The notes under the pieces are model-generated. The model was given only the letters and a program-made list of their open reading frames with translations, did no database searches and had not been told where the DNA came from. Shown in pieces: positions 36,333 to 44,723 of a DNA stretch of 64,000 nucleotides. A program made the position numbers and the translations under genes. The stretch's first letter is position 1. Each line of letters opens with the position of its first letter. The DNA lies in the NCBI RefSeq assembly GCF_026239675.1, contig NZ_JAPIVQ010000001.1, positions 827,513-891,512 of the forward strand, written 5' to 3'. Source of the DNA: Pedobacter sp. PLR (lineage in GTDB: Bacteria > Bacteroidota > Bacteroidia > Sphingobacteriales > Sphingobacteriaceae).

Positions 36333-37742
36333 ATGGCAACTTTTCGAATTGAACACGACTTTTTAGGCGAAAAAGAAATCAGCAATGACTGTTATTATGG
36401 CGTTCAAACGATGCGCGCAAAAGAGAACTTTGACATTACCGGAATTCCGATTGGTTCTGAACCTCTTTTCATCCGGGCTTTTGGTCACGTTAAAAAAGCG
36501 GCTGCACTGGCCAACAGAGACCTTGGAATTTTGGATGCTAAAAAAGCGGAAGCCATTGTTTATGCTTGCGACAGGCTAATTGCCGGTGAGTTTACCGATC
36601 AGTTTATCAGTGATTTGATTCAGGGTGGTGCCGGTACTTCAACCAATATGAACGCCAATGAGGTGATTGCGAATCTTGGTCTGGAATATTTAGGTTATAA
36701 AAAAGGAGATTACGTTCATTTACATCCAAATAACCACGTTAACCTTTCTCAAAGCACGAATGATGCTTACCCAACGGCATTCAGAATTGCCGTTTACCTG
36801 AAAATCAATTCTTTCGCTCTTGCGCTGGAAGAATTACAGGAAGCATTTTTCTTCAAGGGGAAAGAGTTTAAAGATGTCCTGAAAATGGGAAGAACGCAAC
36901 TTCAGGATGCGGTTCCGATGACTTTAGGTCAGGAGTTCAACGCTTTTGCCACGACTTTAGGGGAAGATGTATTGCGTATCAAAGAAGCTGCATTGTTGAT
37001 TACCGAAGTAAATATGGGCGCTACTGCCATTGGTACAGGCGTAAATGCACCAGAAGGATACTCTGCTTTATGCGTTAAATACTTAGCGGAAATTAGTAAG
37101 GTACCTGTGGTTCTTGCAGCAGATTTAATTGAGGCTACATACGATACCGGTGCTTTAGTGCAGTTGAGTGGCACCTTAAAGCGCAACGCGATCAAGTTAA
37201 GTAAGATTTGTAATGATTTAAGGTTGTTGAGTAGCGGACCAAGATGTGGTTTAAACGAGATCAACCTTCCTCCTATGCAACCGGGTTCTTCGATCATGCC
37301 GGGTAAAGTAAATCCGGTGATTCCTGAGTTGATGAACCAGACTTGTTTCTATGTGATTGGTGCAGACTTAACGGTTACAATGGCTGCTGAAGCCGGTCAG
37401 TTACAATTAAATGTAATGGAACCAGTAATTGGAATGGCGCTATTCACTTCCTTGCAATATCTGACAAAAGCTTGTCTGACGTTAAAAAATAAATGTGTTC
37501 TGGGCATTACTGCGAATGAAGAACACTGTAAAAATATGGTGATGCAGAGTATTGGTATTGTAACTCAGTTGAATCCAATTTTAGGTTATGAAGAATGTGC
37601 TTCTATTGCTAAGGAAGCGCTTAAAACAGGCAAATCTATTTACGAGATTGTGGTGACCGAAAGAAAGCTGATTACCCAGGCGAAATGGGATGAGGTTTAT
37701 TCAATTGATAACCTGATCAACCCTAAATTCATCTCACAATGA
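36333..37742 (+). CDS. aspA: Aspartate ammonia-lyase (aspartase)
   Basis: 469 residues. Begins with RIEHDFLGEKEISNDCYYGVQTMRAKENF, the aspartase opening. Conserved lyase segments include GGAGTSTNMNANEVIANL, HPNNHVNLSQSTNDAYPTAFRIA, KMGRTQLQDAVPMTLGQEF and the superfamily signature GSSIMPGKVNP (about residues 318-328). Converts L-aspartate to fumarate and ammonia in the cytoplasm. Length equals that of E. coli AspA. Its TGA overlaps the ATG of the transporter gene by 4 bp, so the two are translationally coupled. Fumarase has a similar fold but a different N-terminus. Confidence 0.95.
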   Translation: MATFRIEHDFLGEKEISNDCYYGVQTMRAKENFDITGIPIGSEPLFIRAFGHVKKAAALANRDLGILDAKKAEAIVYACDRLIAGEFTDQFISDLIQGGAGTSTNMNANEVIANLGLEYLGYKKGDYVHLHPNNHVNLSQSTNDAYPTAFRIAVYLKINSFALALEELQEAFFFKGKEFKDVLKMGRTQLQDAVPMTLGQEFNAFATTLGEDVLRIKEAALLITEVNMGATAIGTGVNAPEGYSALCVKYLAEISKVPVVLAADLIEATYDTGALVQLSGTLKRNAIKLSKICNDLRLLSSGPRCGLNEINLPPMQPGSSIMPGKVNPVIPELMNQTCFYVIGADLTVTMAAEAGQLQLNVMEPVIGMALFTSLQYLTKACLTLKNKCVLGITANEEHCKNMVMQSIGIVTQLNPILGYEECASIAKEALKTGKSIYEIVVTERKLITQAKWDEVYSIDNLINPKFISQ

Positions 37743-39085
37743 TCTTCGTCCAGCTCGGCATATTACTGGCCATGATCCTAATCGGATCACAGATGAAAGG
37801 TATTGGACTCGGGGTGATGGGCATGGTAGGTTTAATGATTTTTGTGCTGGTGTTTAAAATGACACCGGCCGAGCCTCCTGTTGCCGTATTGTTGATTATC
37901 CTTGCAATTGTAACCACCGCTGCCACTTTACAGGCGGCTGGTGGTTTAGACTATCTGGTCAGTATTGCAGAGAAGATCATTAGGAAAAACCCTGGCCAGA
38001 TTACCTTTATTGCTCCTTTCACCACTTATTTCCTTTGTCTGTTTGCGGGGACTGCACATATCGTGTATTCTCTTTTACCGATCATTGCGGAGGTGGCGGC
38101 GAAGCAAAGAATAAGACCTGAAAGACCTTTATCGGTTTCTGTGATTGCCTCTCACCTGGCGATTACGGGAAGTCCGATGAGCGCGGCTACAGCTTCGCTT
38201 GTGGCGATTCTTGCTTATTCTACGGCGTCGATAGACATCATGAAGATTTGTATTCCTGCTTCTATTGTGGGGATATTTGTCAGCATTCTGGCGGTACGTA
38301 AAAAGGGTGTAGAGTTGGATAAGGATCCGATATTTATTGAGAAAATGAAAGACCCTGAGTTCGCACGCTCTATGGATCCTACGGATACCAGTGGTGGCGA
38401 AAGTCATTATCAAGCTGCTCCAGGGGCTAAAATTGCCGTTGGAATATTTGGATTGGCTATTCTGATGATCATTCTCTTCGGTGCATTCCCTCATTTGGTA
38501 CCCAATGTTGGCGGTGCAAAAAGCTTTAGCGTAAACGCGGATGGGACCATTACGCTGACAAGTCTGATTATTATGATCACCTTATCGGCTTCTGCCCTGA
38601 TGATGCTGATCACTAAAACTTCGGCAACAAAAGTTGCCAAAATGAGTTTGTTCACTTCCATGGCTACCGCAGTCGTTTCTGTATTGGGTGTGGTCTGGAT
38701 GAGCGCAACTTTTATGGCAGCAAATGAAGCCGCGATTGCACATACTTTTAAAGATATTGTTTCTGAACACCCATGGACTTTTGCATTCGCGCTGTTCATT
38801 ATGGGCGCTTTGACGTTTAGTCAGGCGGCAACAACCAGAACGATTATGCCGATGGGTGTTGCATTAGGAATTGTAAATCCGCATTTGATTGCGATGTTCC
38901 CTGCCGTTAGTGGCGATTTCTTACTCCCAGGCTACCCTACCCTTGTTGCGGCCATAGATTTTGACCGGACAGGCAGTACAAAGATTGGAAAGTATGTACT
39001 GAACCATAGTTTTATGCTACCAGGGCTGGTGGCCTTATCGGTAGCTATTCTAGTCGGTTTTGCATTGACCGGGATTTTCTTTTAA
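37739..39085 (+). CDS. dcuB: Anaerobic C4-dicarboxylate transporter of the DcuA/DcuB family
   Basis: 448 residues, about 10-12 hydrophobic segments (VQLGILLAMILIGSQ; GIGLGVMGMVGLMIFVLVF; AVLLIILAIVTTAATLQAAGGLDYLVSIAEKIIRKNP). HIVYSLLPIIAEVAAKQRIRPERPLSVSVIASHLAITGSPMSAA is the Dcu hallmark. Known members exchange aspartate or fumarate for succinate across the inner membrane. Here it starts within the aspartase stop codon (ATGA overlap). DcuA and DcuB cannot be separated by eye. A cytoplasmic loop at about residues 190-220 is long and acidic. Confidence 0.9.
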   Translation: MIFVQLGILLAMILIGSQMKGIGLGVMGMVGLMIFVLVFKMTPAEPPVAVLLIILAIVTTAATLQAAGGLDYLVSIAEKIIRKNPGQITFIAPFTTYFLCLFAGTAHIVYSLLPIIAEVAAKQRIRPERPLSVSVIASHLAITGSPMSAATASLVAILAYSTASIDIMKICIPASIVGIFVSILAVRKKGVELDKDPIFIEKMKDPEFARSMDPTDTSGGESHYQAAPGAKIAVGIFGLAILMIILFGAFPHLVPNVGGAKSFSVNADGTITLTSLIIMITLSASALMMLITKTSATKVAKMSLFTSMATAVVSVLGVVWMSATFMAANEAAIAHTFKDIVSEHPWTFAFALFIMGALTFSQAATTRTIMPMGVALGIVNPHLIAMFPAVSGDFLLPGYPTLVAAIDFDRTGSTKIGKYVLNHSFMLPGLVALSVAILVGFALTGIFF

Positions 39086-39127
39086 GAGCAGGTTCTTTTA
39101 GGGGAAAGCGTCTTTTAAAATTACAAC

Positions 39128-39160
39128 AATGCCCCAGAATCACCAGGATTTTGGGGCATT
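39128..39160. terminator. Bidirectional terminator between dcu and hxlA
   Basis: 13-bp stem AATGCCCCAGAAT against ATTTTGGGGCATT with one G-T pair, 7-nt loop. It lies 43 bp past the transporter stop and 24 bp past the hxlA stop, which converge. Confidence 0.7.
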
Positions 39161-39183
39161 GCTATTTAACATTTTAAAGCTGA

Positions 39184-39816
39184 TTAAGCTGCATCAATTG
39201 CTTCGCGCAATGCTTTTGCTGCTGCTGCCGGATCTTCTGCTCCGTAAATTGCAGCACCTGCAACGACTACTGAAGCACCTGCTTTAACTACTGCTGCAAC
39301 ATTATTAATGTTTACACCACCAGCTACAGAAACAGGAACACCTACTCTTGCTGCTTCGTCAATTAGAACCTGGATAGAATATCCCGGTGCCCATTGCTCA
39401 TCTAATCCTGCGTGTAATTCTACAAATTCCACACCTAATTTAGTTACTTCCTGTGCGCGTCTAACACGGTCAGGGTAACCAATTGTGTCTACAACCACAC
39501 CTTTACCGTGTGCTTTTGCTGCTTTAACAGCACCGATAATTGTTGCATCTCCAACAGCTCCCATTACGGTAACTAAGTCAGCACCTGCTTTAAAAGCGAT
39601 ATCTGCTTCTAATTCACCAGCATCAGCTGTTTTCAAATCTGCGAAAACCAGTTTATCAGGGTGTGCGTTTTTCATCGCTGTGATTACTGCTGAACCCATG
39701 TTTTTAATCAGTGGAGTTCCCAGTTCAATAATATCTACATAAGGGGCAACTTTTGCTGCCAATGCCAATGCTTCTTCTGTTGTTAATAAATCGATTGCTA
39801 CTTGTAATTTTGCCAT
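39184..39816 (-). CDS. hxlA: 3-hexulose-6-phosphate synthase
   Basis: 210 residues. OMP decarboxylase-type TIM barrel: LQVAIDLLTTEEALALA at strand 1, VDIIELGTPLIKNMGSAVI, then the D-x-K-x-x-D motif in FADLKTADAGELEADIAF, VTVMGAVGDATI, VVVDTIGYPDRVRRAQEV, VSVAGGVNINNV and VVAGAAIYG. These are the signatures of HPS rather than of KGPDC (UlaD). It condenses formaldehyde with ribulose 5-phosphate. Encoded 85 bp downstream of the isomerase gene, with a perfect palindrome between. In a non-methylotroph this would serve formaldehyde detoxification or reverse ribose-5-phosphate supply. Confidence 0.9.
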   Translation of the reverse strand: MAKLQVAIDLLTTEEALALAAKVAPYVDIIELGTPLIKNMGSAVITAMKNAHPDKLVFADLKTADAGELEADIAFKAGADLVTVMGAVGDATIIGAVKAAKAHGKGVVVDTIGYPDRVRRAQEVTKLGVEFVELHAGLDEQWAPGYSIQVLIDEAARVGVPVSVAGGVNINNVAAVVKAGASVVVAGAAIYGAEDPAAAAKALREAIDAA

Positions 39817-39859
39817 AATGATTTTATATAATAAATGATTTAATTCGTGATTGTTGCGG

Positions 39860-39876
39860 GTTAAACCGGGTTTAAC
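39860..39876. promoter_or_regulatory. Perfect 17-bp palindrome between hxlB and hxlA
   Basis: GTTAAACCGGGTTTAAC: 8-bp arms around one central base. It lies 44 bp upstream of the hxlA ATG and 25 bp after hxlB. The symmetric AT-edge sequence without a T-run fits an operator better than a terminator. Confidence 0.45.
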
Positions 39877-39901
39877 TCCGATTTAATTGCGCTTAGTCGG
39901 T

Positions 39902-40492
39902 TTACTCCAGGTTTGCATGTCTTTTCCAGAGTTCGGCATTTGGGGTATCCTCCATTTTCCATAAAGATTGAAATACGGCATCTGTCAGCAACAGGAGAAA
40001 CTGTTCGAATAAGCTTCCTGCATATTGCCTCGAGCGACTGCCTTCATGGTCTTCTTTTTCCGCAGCGGGGATTAGTATCAATTGATCTGCAATATTAGCC
40101 AGTAAGGACTGTGTCTGCGTAGATAGTGCAACAACCGTTGCTCCTACTGAGCTGGCTTTTTCTGCTGCTTTCACAATGGAACTGGTTGTACCAGATCCTG
40201 AGGCTGCGATCAGCAAATCACCTTTTTTTATAGCCGGAGTAGTTGTTTCTCCAACAAAGTGGACATTTAATCCCAGGTGCATCAAGCGCATTGCTGCTGA
40301 GCGCATGGCGAAACCGGAACGTCCTGCGGCGATGATAAAAATATGGTTGGCCGTTTTAATGGTGTTTGCAAAAGTTGCTACTTCATTAAAATCTATCTGC
40401 TTTAACAACCAGGTATTTTCCATTAGTATCATTTCGAGGTTGTTACGAACCTCTTTTGCCAGTTGTTTGTCTGTTGTTGTAGTGACCTCCAT
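39902..40492 (-). CDS. hxlB: 6-phospho-3-hexuloisomerase
   Basis: 196 residues. Single SIS (sugar isomerase) domain: ANHIFIIAAGRSGFAMRSAAMRLMHLGLNVHFVGETTTPAIKKGDLLIAASGSGTTSSIVKAAEKA, then VVALSTQTQSLLANIADQLILIPA. The SRSRQYAGSLFEQFLLLLTDAVF segment is typical of PHI (HxlB). It turns hexulose 6-phosphate into fructose 6-phosphate, completing formaldehyde fixation with hxlA. TAAACGTTTTTA, another LacI-like half-palindrome, sits 3 bp upstream of the start, with a TACCTTTA promoter-like element 20 bp further up. Divergent from the AraC-type regulator. Confidence 0.92.
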   Translation of the reverse strand: MEVTTTTDKQLAKEVRNNLEMILMENTWLLKQIDFNEVATFANTIKTANHIFIIAAGRSGFAMRSAAMRLMHLGLNVHFVGETTTPAIKKGDLLIAASGSGTTSSIVKAAEKASSVGATVVALSTQTQSLLANIADQLILIPAAEKEDHEGSRSRQYAGSLFEQFLLLLTDAVFQSLWKMEDTPNAELWKRHANLE

Positions 40493-40694
40493 TGTAAACG
40501 TTTTTAATCTGCTGTAAAGGTAGGCCGGGTTTTCTGCCCCCCTGTTACACTATCAGCCATTTATATGGGACAATCAGGAAACCCGGGGCTTTAAAAGTCA
40601 TCGTTAAGCCACAAAAAAGAAGGTATTTCCGAATAGTCCACCGTAATTTCCAAATCGTCCCATGCGGTAGGCGGAGAGTACTTATCTTTATATC

Positions 40695-41552
40695 ATGATG
40701 AATGTTGCATTACCGGCGGGTCTGGAAAAATCACTGATTTATATTCGTAATCTGGGCAATTGTCCACCGAGTTACCTGAATGATCCGGGAAGGAAAGACT
40801 TTTTTGAGATCGTGTGGTTGAAGAATGAAGATGCTTTGCATGCCTTAAAGGATACCGATCTGGATCCTAAAGGGGATTGGATTTACCTGATTCCTCCGTA
40901 TCGGGTGCATCAATTGAATAAAGCCGGAAAAAACGGGGAGTTGATTTCTTTTAAGCGGGATATGCTGGAAGAAGAGGACAAAGAGTTTCTTTTAGATCTC
41001 TTTAAAATTTTCAATGTGCAGGGCGAGTTCTCTTGTCTGCGGTTAAATGAGGCTGCTGCTGCAGAACTTTCCGGGATTTTCAGTCTACTGGAAAAGGAGT
41101 ATGCGAATCACAGCATGACTATGGTTAAAGCTTTACTTAAAGTTTTCCTGTTGAAGTTGATTCAGGTAAAGGAACATGATTTCACCAGTCAGGATATCCA
41201 TCAAAAGCGCGTTTATGAGTTTTTAATGCTGCTGGAAAGCAATTACCAGCAAGTGCGAAACACAGACTTTTATGCTGGGAAACTGGGTATTAGTTCCAAG
41301 CGTCTGAATCAGATTCTGAAAGAGAAACTGGACAAAACGGGGATGCAGCTGATCCATGACCGCATTATTCTGGAAGCGAAACGGAGTATCATTCATAGTG
41401 AGATTACCATCAAAGAGATCGCTTATGAACTGGGCTTTTCTGACAGGCCATATTTCAGCCGTTTCTTCAAGAAACAAACCGGTCAGACGCCGGAAGAGTT
41501 TCAGAAACAGGCAAAGGAACACATTAAAGTTAAATTCAACACCCTGGTTTAA
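40695..41552 (+). CDS. AraC-family transcriptional regulator
   Basis: 285 residues. The N-terminal half is a cupin-like ligand domain (FFEIVWLKNEDALHALKD; WIYLIPPYRVHQLNKAGKNGELISFKRDML). The C-terminal about 100 residues hold two helix-turn-helix motifs: FYAGKLGISSKRLNQILKEKL and IKEIAYELGFSDRPYFSRFFKKQTGQTPEEFQKQ. It is transcribed away from hxlB across a 202-bp gap, so it is the probable regulator of the RuMP genes. A second ATG follows directly at 40698. TATCTTTA at 40683-40690 lies just before the start and hints at a nearly leaderless mRNA. Confidence 0.9.
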   Translation: MMNVALPAGLEKSLIYIRNLGNCPPSYLNDPGRKDFFEIVWLKNEDALHALKDTDLDPKGDWIYLIPPYRVHQLNKAGKNGELISFKRDMLEEEDKEFLLDLFKIFNVQGEFSCLRLNEAAAAELSGIFSLLEKEYANHSMTMVKALLKVFLLKLIQVKEHDFTSQDIHQKRVYEFLMLLESNYQQVRNTDFYAGKLGISSKRLNQILKEKLDKTGMQLIHDRIILEAKRSIIHSEITIKEIAYELGFSDRPYFSRFFKKQTGQTPEEFQKQAKEHIKVKFNTLV

Positions 41553-41617
41553 ACCCATATATTTTTATTGGACACGACGCTGGTTTTTCTTGAATTTAGC
41601 GCTTATTTTTACTAAAC

Positions 41618-42340
41618 ATGGCTCTCATTTTTACTGATCCTTTTCTGCAAATTGTATTGCTCTTACTGCTTTTCCTCATGGCAGTTTGTGTAAAAAACAA
41701 GAAATTAACCCTTTATGCAGCTGTAACGGCGGCATTGATTGGGTTTCTGGTTGCTGCAACTGCCGGATTGAAAGGCATATTGATGTTAGGTGTGTTTTTC
41801 GTGCTAAGTGTCCTTGCGACTTCGCATAAAAAGAAGGAAAAGCAGCTGATACATCCGGTATCCGGAGAGAAAACAGGCAGGAATGCCTTGCAGGTACTTG
41901 CCAATGGTGGTGTTGCCGGAATTACCGCCATACTTTCGCTCCTGAACCCTGAAAACAAAGAATACTATCTGTTCATGATGGCTGCAAGTCTGGCATCGGC
42001 TCTTGCCGACACCCTATCTTCGGAATTGGGGATGGTTTATGGCAAGCGGTTCTACAACATCATTACTTTTAAAAGAGAGGCCAATGGTTTGGACGGAGTG
42101 ATCAGTCTGGAAGGGACCATAATCGGTGCGATTGGTGCCGGAATCATCGCTCTGATCTATGCAGGATTTGGGCAAATAGCGTTTATCATTGCTATAGCAG
42201 GGGTGCTAGGCAATTTCAGCGACTCCCTGCTTGGTGGATTATTGGAACGAAAACATTTGATCGGGAATAATATGGTCAACTTTTTAAATACCTCTTTTGC
42301 TGCCATAGCCGGTTTACTACTGTATTTATTGTTCCTGTAA
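41618..42340 (+). CDS. DUF92-domain integral membrane protein
   Basis: 240 residues with 6-7 transmembrane segments. TPFLQIVLLLLLFLMAVCV-type first helix, KLTLYAAVTAALIGFLVAATAGLKGILMLGVFFVLSVLATSHK, then NGGVAGITAILSLLNPE, ADTLSSELGMVYGK and SDSLLGGLLERKHLIGNN, which match DUF92 (TMEM19/VTE6-like). Plant VTE6 is a phytyl-phosphate kinase and the family includes CTP-dependent prenol-phosphate kinases, so a role in isoprenoid phosphate salvage is possible. It starts 65 bp after the AraC gene and may be co-transcribed. It ends 5 bp from the convergent pirin gene. Confidence 0.85.
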   Translation: MALIFTDPFLQIVLLLLLFLMAVCVKNKKLTLYAAVTAALIGFLVAATAGLKGILMLGVFFVLSVLATSHKKKEKQLIHPVSGEKTGRNALQVLANGGVAGITAILSLLNPENKEYYLFMMAASLASALADTLSSELGMVYGKRFYNIITFKREANGLDGVISLEGTIIGAIGAGIIALIYAGFGQIAFIIAIAGVLGNFSDSLLGGLLERKHLIGNNMVNFLNTSFAAIAGLLLYLLFL

Positions 42341-42345
42341 TTCCA

Positions 42346-43218
42346 TTAAACTACCTCATTCTCCAGGTAGCCAAATTTACCGGCTGCTACATCAGCAAAG
42401 GCCTGTTCGATTTCTTCGGCGGTGTTCATCACAAAGGGCCCTTTATGCACTGCAGGTTCGTTCAAAGGCTTTCCATTCAGGATCAAAAACTTAGCATCTT
42501 CGGTTGCCAGGATTTCTAATACTTCTCCTTCATTTTCAAATAAGACAAACTGCTCCTTACCTGCGGTTACTTCATTCAGTTTAAGCTGGCCTTCGAGGAT
42601 AAGAACACCCATATTATAATCAGCAGGGCATTCAATTTTCATTCCCCCATCCTTGTTTAAAGTCACATCCAACAGGTTCATCGGGCTATAAGTTTTCAGC
42701 GGACTTTCTACACCTTGATAACTTCCTGCGATTACCCTCACTTCTCCCTCTTCCAGTGTAACTTTTTTGATCTCCTCTTTGAGTAAGGTTTGATAACCTG
42801 GTTCTACAAATTTATCAGCCCTTGGCAATATCGTCCAGACCTGAATCATTTGCAGATTTCCACCTTTACGGGAAAACTCCTCTTCGAAATATTCCTTATG
42901 CAGGATTCCTTTTCCGGCGGTCATCCATTGTACATCACCTGGTCCGACGACCCCATGATGTCCGGCGCTATCTGTGTGTGCGACAGCTCCCTGATACACT
43001 AGGGTAACGGGCTCTATCCCACGATGAGGATGTACATTTACGCCACGTTTTTTATCGCTGGGTTCATAATAGGTTTCCGGTTGATAATCGATCATATAAA
43101 ACGGACTCATGCTATCACCCAGATCATTCCCATTCGGGAAGATATTGATCACTTTAAAAGCATCACCAACATCATGTTTGTAATTGCTATTATACACTCC
43201 TGCTATTTTCTTTTTCAT
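42346..43218 (-). CDS. Pirin-family cupin protein
   Basis: 290 residues from the ATG at 43218. Residues about 45-125 form the N-terminal pirin cupin: FYMIDYQPETYYEPSDKKRGVNVHPHRGIEPVTLVYQGAVAHTDSAGHHGVVGPGDVQWMTAGKGILHKEYF, with the metal-binding H-P-H-R, H and E residues. The C-terminal part is the second cupin. Bacterial pirins include quercetin dioxygenases and redox sensors. It opens a run of leftward genes with redox or quinone themes. The segment KFVEPGYQTLLKEEIKK is longer than in the shortest pirins. Confidence 0.88.
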   Translation of the reverse strand: MKKKIAGVYNSNYKHDVGDAFKVINIFPNGNDLGDSMSPFYMIDYQPETYYEPSDKKRGVNVHPHRGIEPVTLVYQGAVAHTDSAGHHGVVGPGDVQWMTAGKGILHKEYFEEEFSRKGGNLQMIQVWTILPRADKFVEPGYQTLLKEEIKKVTLEEGEVRVIAGSYQGVESPLKTYSPMNLLDVTLNKDGGMKIECPADYNMGVLILEGQLKLNEVTAGKEQFVLFENEGEVLEILATEDAKFLILNGKPLNEPAVHKGPFVMNTAEEIEQAFADVAAGKFGYLENEVV

Positions 43219-43238
43219 ATCATTTGTATTAAACAAAT

Positions 43239-43263
43239 CCGGCAGAATTAAACAACCTGCCGG
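43239..43263 (-). terminator. Terminator after the first isochorismatase-like gene
   Basis: 7-bp stem CCGGCAG (43239-43245) and CTGCCGG (43257-43263), followed on the minus strand by ATTTGTTT. It separates the hydrolase gene from pirin. Confidence 0.5.
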
Positions 43264-43290
43264 GCTTCTTATTTAAAATAAGCGATGGAA

Positions 43291-43932
43291 TTATTCTGAT
43301 TTATCATAAGAAAACTGGATACCAGCGGTACCACCAGTCTCGATAAACAACTTCATAAATCCGGGTACTGTTTCTGCTCTTCCCCAATCTCTCTGTAGTT
43401 CACAGAACAACTGCGCTACACTTACCGGCTGTGCTCCTGCCTGCTCCATTCTTCTCAAGGCAGCATCATGTGCCGCTAAAGATGTTCCACCAACGGCATC
43501 CACGACCGGATAAACCTCATAACCTTCTTTCATCGCATCTAATGCAGGGAAAGAAAGGCAAGCTTCAGTCCATAGGGCGGTCATAATTAGTTTCTTTCTT
43601 CCGGTCGCGATTACGGCTTCCAGAAATTCAACATCTTCCCATGCATTAATCGTCGTGCGGTCATAGGATGGTATTCCTTTCAACTCTTTGCGCAATTGAG
43701 GAATGGTTTCAAAATTCAGACCGGTCTTTACGTTTACGGTAGACAGGATAATTGGTAAATGGTACAGTTTAGCCATCTTAGTGACGCCGACAATATTATT
43801 AACCAATAATTGTCTGTCCATTGAGGCGATGGAATTCACCTGAACCGGCTGATAATCGATGATGACCAATGCCGCATTTTCTGGTGTCAAAAGGTGATCA
43901 TTTTTTTGATCTCTGATTGGGAAACTACTCAT
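43291..43932 (-). CDS. Isochorismatase-family cysteine hydrolase (YcaC-like), copy 1
   Basis: 213 residues. Isochorismatase fold: NAALVIIDYQPVQVNSIAS with the catalytic Asp, DVEFLEAVIATGRKKLIMTALWTEACLSFPALDAMKEGYEVYPVVDAVGGTS with Cys of the triad in WTEACL. This is the YcaC/nicotinamidase-like type, not a siderophore isochorismatase. It is 46 bp downstream of the FMN reductase gene, so they are likely co-transcribed. A second, divergent copy is at 45410-46045. Substrate unknown, probably a small amide. Confidence 0.88.
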   Translation of the reverse strand: MSSFPIRDQKNDHLLTPENAALVIIDYQPVQVNSIASMDRQLLVNNIVGVTKMAKLYHLPIILSTVNVKTGLNFETIPQLRKELKGIPSYDRTTINAWEDVEFLEAVIATGRKKLIMTALWTEACLSFPALDAMKEGYEVYPVVDAVGGTSLAAHDAALRRMEQAGAQPVSVAQLFCELQRDWGRAETVPGFMKLFIETGGTAGIQFSYDKSE

Positions 43933-43978
43933 GATGTTTTGTTTTAATTGGTGAAATTCAAACTATTAACTCAGGCGC

Positions 43979-44533
43979 TTATTTTTGTAGTTTTTGGGTC
44001 CACCAAAGCAATTCCTTTAGCATCCCTTCTGCCGCACGAATATGTCCCTCATCTCCTGTAAATCGTTCTTCATCATCGATAAATCTGGTGAAAAAAGGAA
44101 CATTGACGGCTTCTACAAGAGGGACCATTTTCATAGCGGTCACCACTTGTTTCAGCATCTGAACTGCTCTGGTGCCACCAGCAATACCACCATAACTCAC
44201 AAACCCGACAGGTTTATAAGTCCATTCCTGATACAGGAAGTCGAGTGCATTTTTAAGGGTAGCAGGGTATCCGAAATTATATTCCGGAGTCACGAAAATA
44301 AAGGCATCAGCCGCTGCGATTCTCTTACTCCAGGCTTTGGTATGTTCGTGTTGATATTTCTGAAATCTGGGATGTTCCGCTTCATCCATAAAAGGAAGGT
44401 TTACTTCTTTCAGGTCGATCAATTCGACTTCAAAATCCGACTGCTTATTTAACAGATCCATTAACCATTTGGCAATGGCCGGTCCTTTTCTTCCTGGCCT
44501 GGTACTGGCCACAATCACTTTAAGCTGATACAT
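43979..44533 (-). CDS. NADPH-dependent FMN reductase
   Basis: 184 residues. Flavodoxin-like fold with LKVIVASTRPGRKGPAIAKWLMDLL at the phosphate-binding loop, ELIDLKEVNLPFMDEAEHP, ADAFIFVTPEYNFGYPATLKNALDFLYQEWTYKPVGFVSYGGIAGGTRAVQML, the standard FMN_red pattern. Likely an NAD(P)H:quinone or azo reductase. First gene of a pair with the isochorismatase-like hydrolase. TAGTTTTG at 44637-44644 is a good promoter candidate, leaving a leader of about 100 nt. Confidence 0.9.
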   Translation of the reverse strand: MYQLKVIVASTRPGRKGPAIAKWLMDLLNKQSDFEVELIDLKEVNLPFMDEAEHPRFQKYQHEHTKAWSKRIAAADAFIFVTPEYNFGYPATLKNALDFLYQEWTYKPVGFVSYGGIAGGTRAVQMLKQVVTAMKMVPLVEAVNVPFFTRFIDDEERFTGDEGHIRAAEGMLKELLWWTQKLQK

Positions 44534-44636
44534 ATTTCTTTCCTTTAAGATTTAAAATCCAGTCGTTACAAAGCCGCTCCAATTCATCGTCTGAAAAGAC
44601 TGGTTCATTTTTAATCAACAAGCCTTTTCCCTATAA

Positions 44637-44644
44637 CAAAACTA
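44637..44644 (-). promoter_or_regulatory. TAnnTTTG -7 element upstream of the FMN reductase gene
   Basis: Reads TAGTTTTG on the minus strand, about 104 nt before the ATG at 44533. It lies in the gap after the Crp-type gene, so the pair has its own promoter. Confidence 0.45.
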
Positions 44645-44723
44645 GCGGGTAATTGGATCAGAAAAAATAACATAGGTTAAGAAAAGCGCTTAATCTACCA
44701 TAAGAAGGTTTTGGGATTAATGC

